Positions 44,350-50,550 of a stretch of 64,000 bases of DNA are shown piece by piece. The notes under the pieces are model-generated. The model saw only the letters and a program-made list of their open reading frames with translations, made no database searches and had not been told where the DNA came from. The stretch covers positions 3,000,001-3,064,000 of the forward strand of contig NZ_CP016359.1 in NCBI RefSeq assembly GCF_001951155.1. The letters run 5' to 3'. The DNA is from Christiangramia flava JLT2011 (GTDB lineage Bacteria > Bacteroidota > Bacteroidia > Flavobacteriales > Flavobacteriaceae). Each line of letters starts with the position of its first letter. The stretch's first letter is position 1. The translations under genes were made by a program, and so were the position numbers.

Positions 44350-45186
44350 TTAAACCATTGCGTATATTTCATCAAACAAGACCTTATCCAACTTTTCCTG
44401 TTGCGAAAAAGTCTTTTTCAAGGTATTGTGAAGCATCCAATTAAAGGCATTATATCCATCCCATAATGTGGGCGTTGTATGGTAATCGTGCCCTTCTTCT
44501 GCAATCATATCCAATAATTCCCTAGATTTCTTTGAAGGATTATCGTTTTTGTCGCTACATTCATATCGGAACAGTTTCGTTTTTTCCAATATCTCCTTTA
44601 CGAATGCTTTGGTGTCGATAAGTTCGATTTCTTCCATTTCCCTGAATTTTCTTGTGATTTCGTAGTATTCGTTATTCAGAAACTTCTCAAACAACAAATT
44701 CAGTTTTGGCATTATTAAATCCGTATTGTTCTTGCTGTGCTTTATTGAAAATGCTATTTCTGATTGAGCAACGTGCAAGCCATTGGTGCATACTTCTCTA
44801 TAAAACCCAAAATGCCCAGAAGTCTTTTCGCTTCCATCATAGGAATTTTTGAAACGCAACATCGGTAATATCTTATCCTGTTCATTCTTCAACGAAAACT
44901 GATTATCATCCTCGATTATAAAGTCGGTAATGAAAGACCTGTCATTTCTGTTAATCGTGCGTTTATGATATTTCAGATTGGCATCCAGCAATAGCTGTTC
45001 GGCTTTTTTGAAGAACAGTTCATTTGGAATATGGCCATAACTGTTCGAGACCACATTCACAATCTTTCCATTGGAAATAATGGCATTTTCAAGCCCTCTT
45101 CGAGATTCCATACCAGTAATGCTTTTTAACGATTTCATTTCATTTGAAACGAAAATTTCATCTTGTTGTAAACGATTTAAATACAT
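44350..45186 (-). CDS. DUF932 family protein
   Basis: 278 residues. Phrases IPNELFFKKAEQLLLDANLKY, FGFYREVCTNGLHVAQSE and WDGYNAFNWMLHNTL fit the DUF932/phage-plasmid-like family, widespread on plasmids and conjugative elements of Bacteroidota. Soluble, role unknown, possibly linked to element maintenance or DNA metabolism. It is transcribed separately from ssb, across the long non-coding region. Confidence 0.85.
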   Translation of the reverse strand: MYLNRLQQDEIFVSNEMKSLKSITGMESRRGLENAIISNGKIVNVVSNSYGHIPNELFFKKAEQLLLDANLKYHKRTINRNDRSFITDFIIEDDNQFSLKNEQDKILPMLRFKNSYDGSEKTSGHFGFYREVCTNGLHVAQSEIAFSIKHSKNNTDLIMPKLNLLFEKFLNNEYYEITRKFREMEEIELIDTKAFVKEILEKTKLFRYECSDKNDNPSKKSRELLDMIAEEGHDYHTTPTLWDGYNAFNWMLHNTLKKTFSQQEKLDKVLFDEIYAMV

Positions 45187-45231
45187 AATATTTGATTTTA
45201 GACCTGTCTGATGACAGATGATTAAAAAAAG

Positions 45232-45260
45232 AAAGCCTACTCTTGCAAGCAGGCTTTTAC
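45232..45260 (-). terminator. Terminator between the coiled-coil gene and DUF932 gene
   Basis: AAAGCCT (45232-45238)/AGGCTTT (45251-45257). On the minus strand followed by CTTTTTTTAATC. Confidence 0.75.
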
Positions 45261-45279
45261 ATTTGAAGACATTCGCTTT

Positions 45280-45687
45280 TTAAAGTTCAAATTGTACAAT
45301 CTGTTCTTCAATCTCTGATTTACGTTGTTCCAAAGTGGACTGTAAATGGGTAGTGACCAACTTTATTAAATTCGTATTGGTCGTCTTGAATTCCAGATTA
45401 CGTGAGTCCCTAATATGAAAGGAACTTGAATCATCCTGATTGTAATTAAACTTTGTAAGCTCGTTCAATGTTTCCGTCAACCGTTCACGTTGATTGGCCA
45501 AACCTCTCAATTTTTCAAACTTTTGAATTCTGTCATCCAAATTAATCTCTGGTTTTTTGGCTACCACGGGCTTTTCTGGTGTAACAGTTTTTCCGATAGC
45601 TTCCTCGGTCAACTTCTTTTGAACTTCCTTTTTAATGGTTGCATTTACTTTTTTTGCTGTTCCGTTTGATTTTACTTTTGTTTCCAT
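45280..45687 (-). CDS. Coiled-coil element protein (135 aa)
   Basis: Lys-rich N-terminus (METKVKSNGTAKKVNATIKK), a Pro/Val linker (TPEKPVVAKKPE), then a helical charged domain (DDRIQKFEKLRGLANQRERLTETLNEL). Resembles small helical proteins regularly found next to DUF932 genes in these elements; no function is known. The foldback structure at 45752-45816 lies 65 bases upstream of its start and may be its leader or promoter. Confidence 0.7.
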   Translation of the reverse strand: METKVKSNGTAKKVNATIKKEVQKKLTEEAIGKTVTPEKPVVAKKPEINLDDRIQKFEKLRGLANQRERLTETLNELTKFNYNQDDSSSFHIRDSRNLEFKTTNTNLIKLVTTHLQSTLEQRKSEIEEQIVQFEL

Positions 45688-45751
45688 AATTAAATGATTT
45701 TAGATTAAACAATATTTGAGCAAAACCCAAACGGAAGACAAAATTTTAGAG

Positions 45752-45816
45752 CGGAAAGGAAACGGAATATAAATAAGCGAGGGAAGAAGCGTTGGCTTTA
45801 TGCCGTCCCTTTTCCG
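45752..45816. other. Foldback structure S of E2
   Basis: Arms CGGAAAGGAAACGG (45752-45765) and CCGTCCCTTTTCCG (45803-45816) pair at 12 of 14 positions. The interior holds ATATAAATAAGCGAGG and GGCTTTATGCCG. Equivalent to 2481-2552 in E1 and 50119-50201 in E3, with unrelated arm sequence. Confidence 0.55.
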
Positions 45817-46119
45817 AAAAATATTTTGCGACGTTTATATTTCGGTAATATTGTATGAATACTCTCTACCTCAAATTTTCCTATGGAAATTAATTCCTTT
45901 TAAAACCAATTATGAAGTAGTTAATTACTCAATTTTAAGTACTTAAGGAATGATTGATAGAAGATTTATTGGTAATGGTGAGAAGGCATAATAGACCGGA
46001 ATTGTTACAGTATTAATACACTAAAATAAATGACTTTTTATGTTGGTTTGAAATAATACAAATGATATATTTGCACTATCAGAAAGTAAAGCAATTTACT
46101 ATAAGTTCATTTATAATAT

Positions 46120-46139
46120 CGTCAACAAATCGGCTAACA
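46120..46139 (+). repeat. E2 right subterminal repeat (candidate arm site)
   Basis: CGTCAACAAATCGGCTAACA, 19/20 identical to 4098-4117. Lies about 60 bases inside att copy 3. Confidence 0.6.
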
Positions 46140-46197
46140 GTTATGTCTCGGAATCTGTAACTGATTGATATATATAATATTATGGGGAAAGGGTATA

Positions 46198-46213
46198 ATC
46201 CTGCCACCCCGAC
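46198..46213 (+). repeat. att copy 3 (E2/E3 junction)
   Basis: ATCCTGCCACCCCGAC, identical to the tRNA 3' end. Confidence 0.88.
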
Positions 46214-46235
46214 GAACCACCTAATAAGTGGATAC

Positions 46236-46278
46236 AAAACACTGTTAATCTATTGATTTTCAGTGTTTTTTGTTTTTA
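46236..46278 (+). terminator. tRNA-type terminator carried by E3 left end
   Basis: AAAACACTG (46236-46244)/CAGTGTTTT (46261-46269) with TTTGTTTTT tail. Its stem is nearly that of the original chromosomal terminator at 50434-50475. Confidence 0.75.
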
Positions 46279-46313
46279 ATGATATCAGATAATATCATTT
46301 AAATACATAAGTC

Positions 46314-46332
46314 TGGTGAATCATTCGGTGAA
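46314..46332 (+). repeat. E3 left subterminal repeat (candidate arm site)
   Basis: TGGTGAATCATTCGGTGAA, itself containing the half-repeat GGTGAATCA. Identical copy at 50337-50355. Confidence 0.62.
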
Positions 46333-46377
46333 TCAATTATTACAGATAAATCCGTAACTTCCTAAGGCACTTTAGTT

Positions 46378-46427
46378 GATTTGACTTTCGTCTTTGCGAA
46401 CTGATTGTTTCATTAAAGACGCTTGAA
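46378..46427 (+). promoter_or_regulatory. GATTTGACTTTCGT motif and dyad upstream of E3 integrase
   Basis: Motif at 46378-46391, then dyad CGTCTTT (46389-46395)/AAAGACG (46415-46421), 19 nt apart as at the E1 integrase. The right half ends six bases before the ATG. Confidence 0.55.
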
Positions 46428-47645
46428 ATGCCTAATTACACTACCTTTTCCGTATTATTCTTTGTCCGAAAACATCATGATGAGACTAAGAAATTATTTA
46501 TCTACGCCCGGATTACTGTTGATGGAAAACGTTCCGAAATCAGTTTAAAAAGATCTATTCCGGTGAATCAATGGGACGCCTCAAAAGGACGCGCGAGAGG
46601 AACTTCTCCAAAATCCCGCATTTTAAACCAGTATCTGGACCAGGTTTACAATAAATTATTAGACTGTCATAAACAGTTGTCTTCTGAGAATAAAGTAATC
46701 TCCGCTCAGAGTATCAAAGCTCGTTTCTATGGGAAGGATGATCAGCAGAAAACCTTATTGGAGCTTATGGATTATCATAATTCTCACATGAAAAATGTGT
46801 TGAAGCCCGGAACTCTTAAAAACTATTATACAACTGAAACCTATTTAAAAGAGTTTTTAAATAAGCAAATGAGCTGCAATGATATTAACCTCAGACAGAT
46901 TAATTACCGGTTTGTAACCGACTTTGAACAGTTCTTACGCAAGTATTCTGCAAGGGTCTCCAGAAAGACTTGTGGCAATAATGGTACTATGAAGCATTTG
47001 GAACGTTTAAAAAAAATGCTCAATCTGGCCATTAAACTGGAATGGCTGATGAAAAATCCTTTTGACAAATTTAAATTCCGCTTTGAAAAGAATGAACGGC
47101 AGTATCTAACTAAGCGTGAGCTTCAAATATTAGAGACTACCGAGTTTACCAGAAGTAGTTTGCAAAAAGTTAAAGATATTTTTGTTTTCTCATGCTATAC
47201 GGGTCTTTCCTACGTAGATATTAAAGAGCTAACCATTCATCGGCTCGTAAAGGGAATTGACGGCAGTAATTGGATCTATACCAAACGAGAGAAAACAGAT
47301 GAAGCTGTGAAGGTACCATTACTCCCTCAGGCAGAACTTTTATTAAATAAATACAGGAATCAAATTACTTCCGATGATTATTTGTTTCCAGTATGTTCTA
47401 ATCAAAAGATCAATAAATATTTAAAGGAGATTATGCTGCAATTGAAAATAAAAAAGACCATAACCTTTCATTCTGCCAGGCATACTTTTGCCACCACGGT
47501 AACTTTATCTAATGGAGTGCCTATTGAAACTGTTTCCAAGCTATTAGGACATTCCAAATTATCCACTACCCAGATCTATGCCAGGGTGATTGATTCTAAA
47601 ATATCCAATGATATGGAATGTTTAAAAAAAAAATTAATGAATTGA
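46428..47645 (+). CDS. E3 integrase, IntDOT-like tyrosine recombinase
   Basis: 405 residues, clearly homologous along its whole length to the E1 and E2 integrases. Catalytic residues are seen in HSARHTF, LLGHS and TQIYARV; the first Arg is again replaced by Ser (TGLSYVDI). It should act on the same tRNA-Pro core but on its own arm sites, since the subterminal repeats of the three elements differ. The last codons abut a convergent small membrane ORF. Confidence 0.94.
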   Translation: MPNYTTFSVLFFVRKHHDETKKLFIYARITVDGKRSEISLKRSIPVNQWDASKGRARGTSPKSRILNQYLDQVYNKLLDCHKQLSSENKVISAQSIKARFYGKDDQQKTLLELMDYHNSHMKNVLKPGTLKNYYTTETYLKEFLNKQMSCNDINLRQINYRFVTDFEQFLRKYSARVSRKTCGNNGTMKHLERLKKMLNLAIKLEWLMKNPFDKFKFRFEKNERQYLTKRELQILETTEFTRSSLQKVKDIFVFSCYTGLSYVDIKELTIHRLVKGIDGSNWIYTKREKTDEAVKVPLLPQAELLLNKYRNQITSDDYLFPVCSNQKINKYLKEIMLQLKIKKTITFHSARHTFATTVTLSNGVPIETVSKLLGHSKLSTTQIYARVIDSKISNDMECLKKKLMN

Positions 47646-47750
47646 TGTTTGCCTTAGGTGAAGGTATATGAATAATCCAAATCCTATAAAAGCCATTAAT
47701 ATTCCAATTATAAGGATTAAATAAGGAACCACTTTTTTTGTTCTAGACAT
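47634..47750 (-). CDS. Tiny tail-anchored membrane protein (38 aa)
   Basis: The ATG at 47750 gives MSRTKKVVPYLILIIGILMA and a second half of one hydrophobic helix with a short polar tail. An extended frame to 47822 exists. It converges on and slightly overlaps the integrase 3' end. E1 carries a comparable tiny membrane ORF in the same place (2046-2186). No family recognised. Confidence 0.4.
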   Translation of the reverse strand: MSRTKKVVPYLILIIGILMAFIGFGLFIYLHLRQTSIH

Positions 47751-47846
47751 AGGATTGTTTGAAGTGGCAATTAAGTTCTTTCTTATTGGAACGATTGCCG
47801 TTTTTCCAATTAGTCTTAGCAATTTAAGATTAGCTTAATATATTTA

Positions 47847-47910
47847 AAGTGAACTAATTGCAAGATGTGTGCCTGTGGACACAATCTTGATTGCTCCCGA
47901 TGGTCGCAAT
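47847..47910 (-). repeat. REP-like palindromic repeat, copy 1
   Basis: Reads on the minus strand TTGCGACCATCGGGAGCAA followed by CAAGATTGT-n10-ACACATCTTG (47861-47889). Copy 2 in opposite orientation is at 49818-49875. GATTGCTnnnnnnGTCGCAATGA-type palindromes are common REP-like repeats in many bacteria. Confidence 0.6.
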
Positions 47911-48176
47911 GAAAAAGAGATATTTAAGTGTTAAACCAGTATCTGAACTAATCTATGAAATGGGTGCAAAATACTTTTCTCTCTTAAAAATAAAGTGGAG
48001 TATTAGTAATAATATATTATGGGAAAAATTGAAATTAAAAGAATCGGCAGGGATATTTCGCTAAAAGCAAAAAGTGGCACGTAATAGGGACTAGCCACAT
48101 ACGAGTAATGCAGGAAAATATAAATAGGTTAGTAAAAAAGAATGCACCATCAGCCGGTATTGATGAACAATAAATT

Positions 48177-48212
48177 AAAAGCACTGAACAATAATAGATT
48201 GTCAGTGCTTTT
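48177..48212 (-). terminator. Terminator after the lipoprotein pair
   Basis: AAAAGCACTGA (48177-48187)/TCAGTGCTTTT (48202-48212), 11-base stem usable on both strands. The gap 47823-48263 otherwise holds only the REP-like repeat and a 21-codon scrap at 48019 (MGKIEIKRIGRDISLKAKSG). Confidence 0.7.
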
Positions 48213-48263
48213 AATCTGAGAATACGTTGAATAATTTAGTATTGTATGATCACCAAAAATTAT

Positions 48264-48707
48264 CTAGTCACCTTCACTAAGCGAAAAGCTACCATCACCA
48301 TTGAAGGATTCTAAAGTAATGGTAACGGACCAAATTCCAGGGACACCTGTAGAAGTTGTTCCTGAAAAGCTATCAGGCTCAGAACCACCATCCAGTGATT
48401 TATCCAGAACCATAGTTCCGTTGGCATCTTTTACTATCATTCTAAATGTTCCCTGCGAAGTAGCCGTAATATCGGCATTATAATCTGCTGTATTTAAAGC
48501 ATTTCTCCATTGAAATGTTCTGGTTACACTCCCACCATTTCCTGTGAAATCACCATCAATATCACCATTGAAATCGCCAACATCTTCAAACAAAGCCTGA
48601 CCATTTACCCTGATAGTAGCATTGCTTGAATTATCATCATCACTACTACATCCAACTATTATTGTTACGAGGGAAAATATGAGAAGAATTTTTTTAGTAA
48701 GTTTCAT
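48264..48707 (-). CDS. Secreted lipoprotein, beta-rich
   Basis: 147 residues. Signal MKLTKKILLIFSLVTIIVGC, lipid Cys at 20, followed by the SSDDD stretch that marks surface-exported lipoproteins in Bacteroidota. The mature part is Gly/Asp/Thr-rich (NGDIDGDFTGNGGSVTRTF, TGVPGIWSVTITLESFNGDGSF) and reads as a small beta sandwich. No named family. It lies 17 bases after the PepSY-like lipoprotein gene, in the same operon. Confidence 0.8.
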   Translation of the reverse strand: MKLTKKILLIFSLVTIIVGCSSDDDNSSNATIRVNGQALFEDVGDFNGDIDGDFTGNGGSVTRTFQWRNALNTADYNADITATSQGTFRMIVKDANGTMVLDKSLDGGSEPDSFSGTTSTGVPGIWSVTITLESFNGDGSFSLSEGD

Positions 48708-48724
48708 TTATATAGATTTTTAAG

Positions 48725-49480
48725 TTAATCATTTTCATCTTCGCCTTGATCATCATCATCTTCTCCATTTCCATCTTCTGCGCTAACGAAATTTCCATCC
48801 TCATCGAATTCAAGCTCTATACCGTTGTCTAATGTTACTTCATAAGATCCATCATCTTCTATTTCTGCTTCAATAATGGTCTCTTCAGGATAGTTCGCAC
48901 TGATATAATCTTTAATTGCCTGAGGTAAATTATCTGGATGGATATCCGTGTCATCCTGGTCATCATCATCTTCATTCTCGTCATGAGCGATTCCAAGAAA
49001 ATTTCCATTGACATCAAAAATTAATTCGATGCCATTGTCCAATTCTATTTCATAATGCCCATTACTTTCCCTTTCAGCCTCGTCAATGCCAACCCCTGGA
49101 AAGTGCTCGTCTATGAAATCCAGTATGTTCTCGGGTAATTCGGATACCTCCAAATCTTCATCTCCAAAATCATCTTCTTCATCTCGGTCTTCACCTAAAA
49201 AATTACCTTGCGAATCAAATATTAACTCAGTATTGTCACTTAAGGTAATTTCAAAATTATTATTATCCTCAACTTCAGCTTCTATAATAGTCAGGCCAGG
49301 ATAGTTGTTGGTAATAAATTCCAGAATGCTCTGGGGTAGTGAAGAAGTTCTGACGTGAGCATCTGCTGTAAATGCAATAGCATTCAAATTATCTTCAGTG
49401 GCATTTTCCTCTTCGGAAGAACAAGCTGAAAGTAGAAGGAGCCCACATACAGTTAAAGTAAGTGTGGTTAAGTTTTTCAT
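48725..49480 (-). CDS. Acidic lipoprotein with three PepSY-like repeats
   Basis: 251 residues. Signal ends LLLLSAC, then SSEEE. Three repeats of about 55-60 residues share the pattern LP-x2-I-x2-FI-x3-(Y/F)PG-x-I-x-EAE-x-E-x(N/D/S)-x2-(F/Y)E(I/V)-x-L-(D/S)-(N)-G/T-x-EL-x-FD-x2-GNF. This is the PepSY-like/DUF2874 fold of secreted Bacteroidota proteins. Linkers are runs of Asp/Glu, including the C-terminus (GEDDDDQGEDEND), suggesting Ca2+ or metal binding. Cell-surface role unknown. Confidence 0.85.
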   Translation of the reverse strand: MKNLTTLTLTVCGLLLLSACSSEEENATEDNLNAIAFTADAHVRTSSLPQSILEFITNNYPGLTIIEAEVEDNNNFEITLSDNTELIFDSQGNFLGEDRDEEDDFGDEDLEVSELPENILDFIDEHFPGVGIDEAERESNGHYEIELDNGIELIFDVNGNFLGIAHDENEDDDDQDDTDIHPDNLPQAIKDYISANYPEETIIEAEIEDDGSYEVTLDNGIELEFDEDGNFVSAEDGNGEDDDDQGEDEND

Positions 49481-50118
49481 TTTTAAGTGTTTAGATTAGA
49501 GCAAATAATTTATTATTTCTATAAAGCAAATTAATAATAAATATTATCCCAAAAATAGAACTTTTTTTTAAAACACTAATTTTAATAGGAATAGGATCAG
49601 TATCATGAAGTTTTACCCTTTTTTTAAATATTCCTTATTAAAATAGCTTTAGAACGGTAGCAGATTTTAAAGCCGTTTGGTGGAGGTATGTAAAGAATGA
49701 AAAAGGGGAAATAACGCTTTTACCTGCATTTCCCCTCTTTTATTCCACTTGGGGGTGACCCTTTGTGGATTAAACTAATTAAAAGTTTACAGCGATTTTA
49801 AAGATACAAATAATTCTTTGCAACCTCCGGGCGCAAAGCAAGATTGTCATGACAATGACACATCTTGCTTTGTTGATTTTTTGAAGTTAATAATTTACTG
49901 GAAAGGCCGATGCGAATCCCCTGTATGAACCATTATTTTTAAATGGTTTACGTAAATCCCTGGTCTTACGGTTCATATTAAAATTTACTTTTTTTATCCT
50001 GAGCACTTTCCTTTTTTTAATCAGTTACAATTTTTGAAAACAGAAAACCTTTCAATTATTGAATTTAATTTACTTCTCTCAGAGCCTTCGCTACTACCTT
50101 TTTTCATGCCACCATATT
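49481..50118. other. Intergenic region of E3
   Basis: Contains a hairpin GGGGAAAT (49705-49712)/ATTTCCCC (49728-49735) with T tail, the second REP-like repeat (49818-49875), and a dyad ATGAACC (49924-49930)/GGTTCAT (49970-49976) enclosing AACCATT-n7-AATGGTT. A 28-codon ORF on the minus strand (50021-50107, MKKGSSEGSERSKL) follows the foldback structure. No confident gene. Confidence 0.4.
49818..49875 (+). repeat. REP-like palindromic repeat, copy 2
   Basis: TTTGCAACCTCCGGGCGCAAAG then GCAAGATTGT-n10-ACACATCTTGC (core 49840-49868). The outer 19 of 29 core bases are shared with copy 1 at the same spacing; the ten central bases differ. It flanks the lipoprotein pair in inverted orientation. Confidence 0.6.
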
Positions 50119-50201
50119 TAAGATTTAGAATTAGAAAAGGACTTATAAAAGGGCAAAGTATGAAGCCCGGTTTATGCAGTCCGGCTAACTTCTAAATCTT
50201 A
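50119..50201. other. Foldback structure S of E3
   Basis: Arms TAAGATTTAGAATTAG (50119-50134) and CTAACTTCTAAATCTTA (50185-50201) pair fully apart from one bulged base. Interior: TTATAAAAGGGCAAAG and a hairpin CCGG-TTTATGCAGT-CCGG. Equivalent to the structures in E1 and E2. Confidence 0.6.
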
Positions 50202-50336
50202 TCCATTTGCATTTACTAAAAAAGGGAGATGACGTTAAGAAAGAATAATATGGAGGAGAGTGTATTTTGTAGAAAATCATATCTTTACATCACAAAGACG
50301 ATCAAATAGTATGAACTCTCTTTGTTTTATGAAGTT

Positions 50337-50355
50337 TGGTGAATCATTCGGTGAA
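50337..50355 (+). repeat. E3 right subterminal repeat (candidate arm site)
   Basis: TGGTGAATCATTCGGTGAA, identical to 46314-46332. Confidence 0.62.
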
Positions 50356-50414
50356 ACATCAAAATAATTAACAGTGAAAGTATTGTGGTTAGGACGTTTA
50401 TTGGAAAATAAATT

Positions 50415-50430
50415 ATCCTGCCACCCCGAC
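50415..50430 (+). repeat. att copy 4 (right end of the array)
   Basis: ATCCTGCCACCCCGAC; the bases after it (TTCAAAA...) should be the original chromosomal continuation of the tRNA gene. Confidence 0.88.
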
Positions 50431-50433
50431 TTC

Positions 50434-50475
50434 AAAAAAACACTGATGATTTTCATCGGTGTTTTTTGTTTTTAG
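50434..50475 (+). terminator. Original chromosomal terminator of tRNA-Pro
   Basis: AAAAAACACTGATGA/TCATCGGTGTTTTTT with GTTTTT tail. Displaced 50 kb from the tRNA by the array. Confidence 0.8.
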
Positions 50476-50550
50476 AGACTTGTACTTCCTTCCGCCTCAG
50501 CGATAAGAAAATTTTTCTTTTTTTTGTAACCTGACCCTTTGATCTAAATT

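Larger units (their letters stand above)
3996..46213 (+). mobile_element. Integrative conjugative element E2 (42 kb, CTnDOT-like, metal-resistance cargo)
   Basis: E2 is bounded by att copies 2 and 3 and by the subterminal pair CGTCAACAAATCGG(A/C)TAACA at 4098 and 46120. It has its own IntDOT-like integrase, a MPF type B gene set (traE,F,G,I,J,K,M,N), RteC, relaxase, accessory Mob protein, coupling protein, SSB and conserved element genes. The cargo is a copper/divalent-metal resistance island (about 19-38 kb) and an ORF6N/HEPN slot beside the integrase. No recognisable TraA, TraB, TraH, TraL, TraO, TraP or TraQ was seen, so the transfer set is either reduced or too divergent to recognise. Confidence 0.9.
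46214..50430 (+). mobile_element. Integrative element E3 (4.2 kb; integrase and two lipoproteins)
   Basis: Bounded by att copies 3 and 4 and by the repeat TGGTGAATCATTCGGTGAA at 46314 and 50337. Contains an IntDOT-like integrase, a small membrane ORF, two secreted lipoproteins flanked by inverted REP-like repeats, and a foldback structure. No mobilisation gene and no copy of the E1/E2 oriT-like block were found. Confidence 0.82.
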
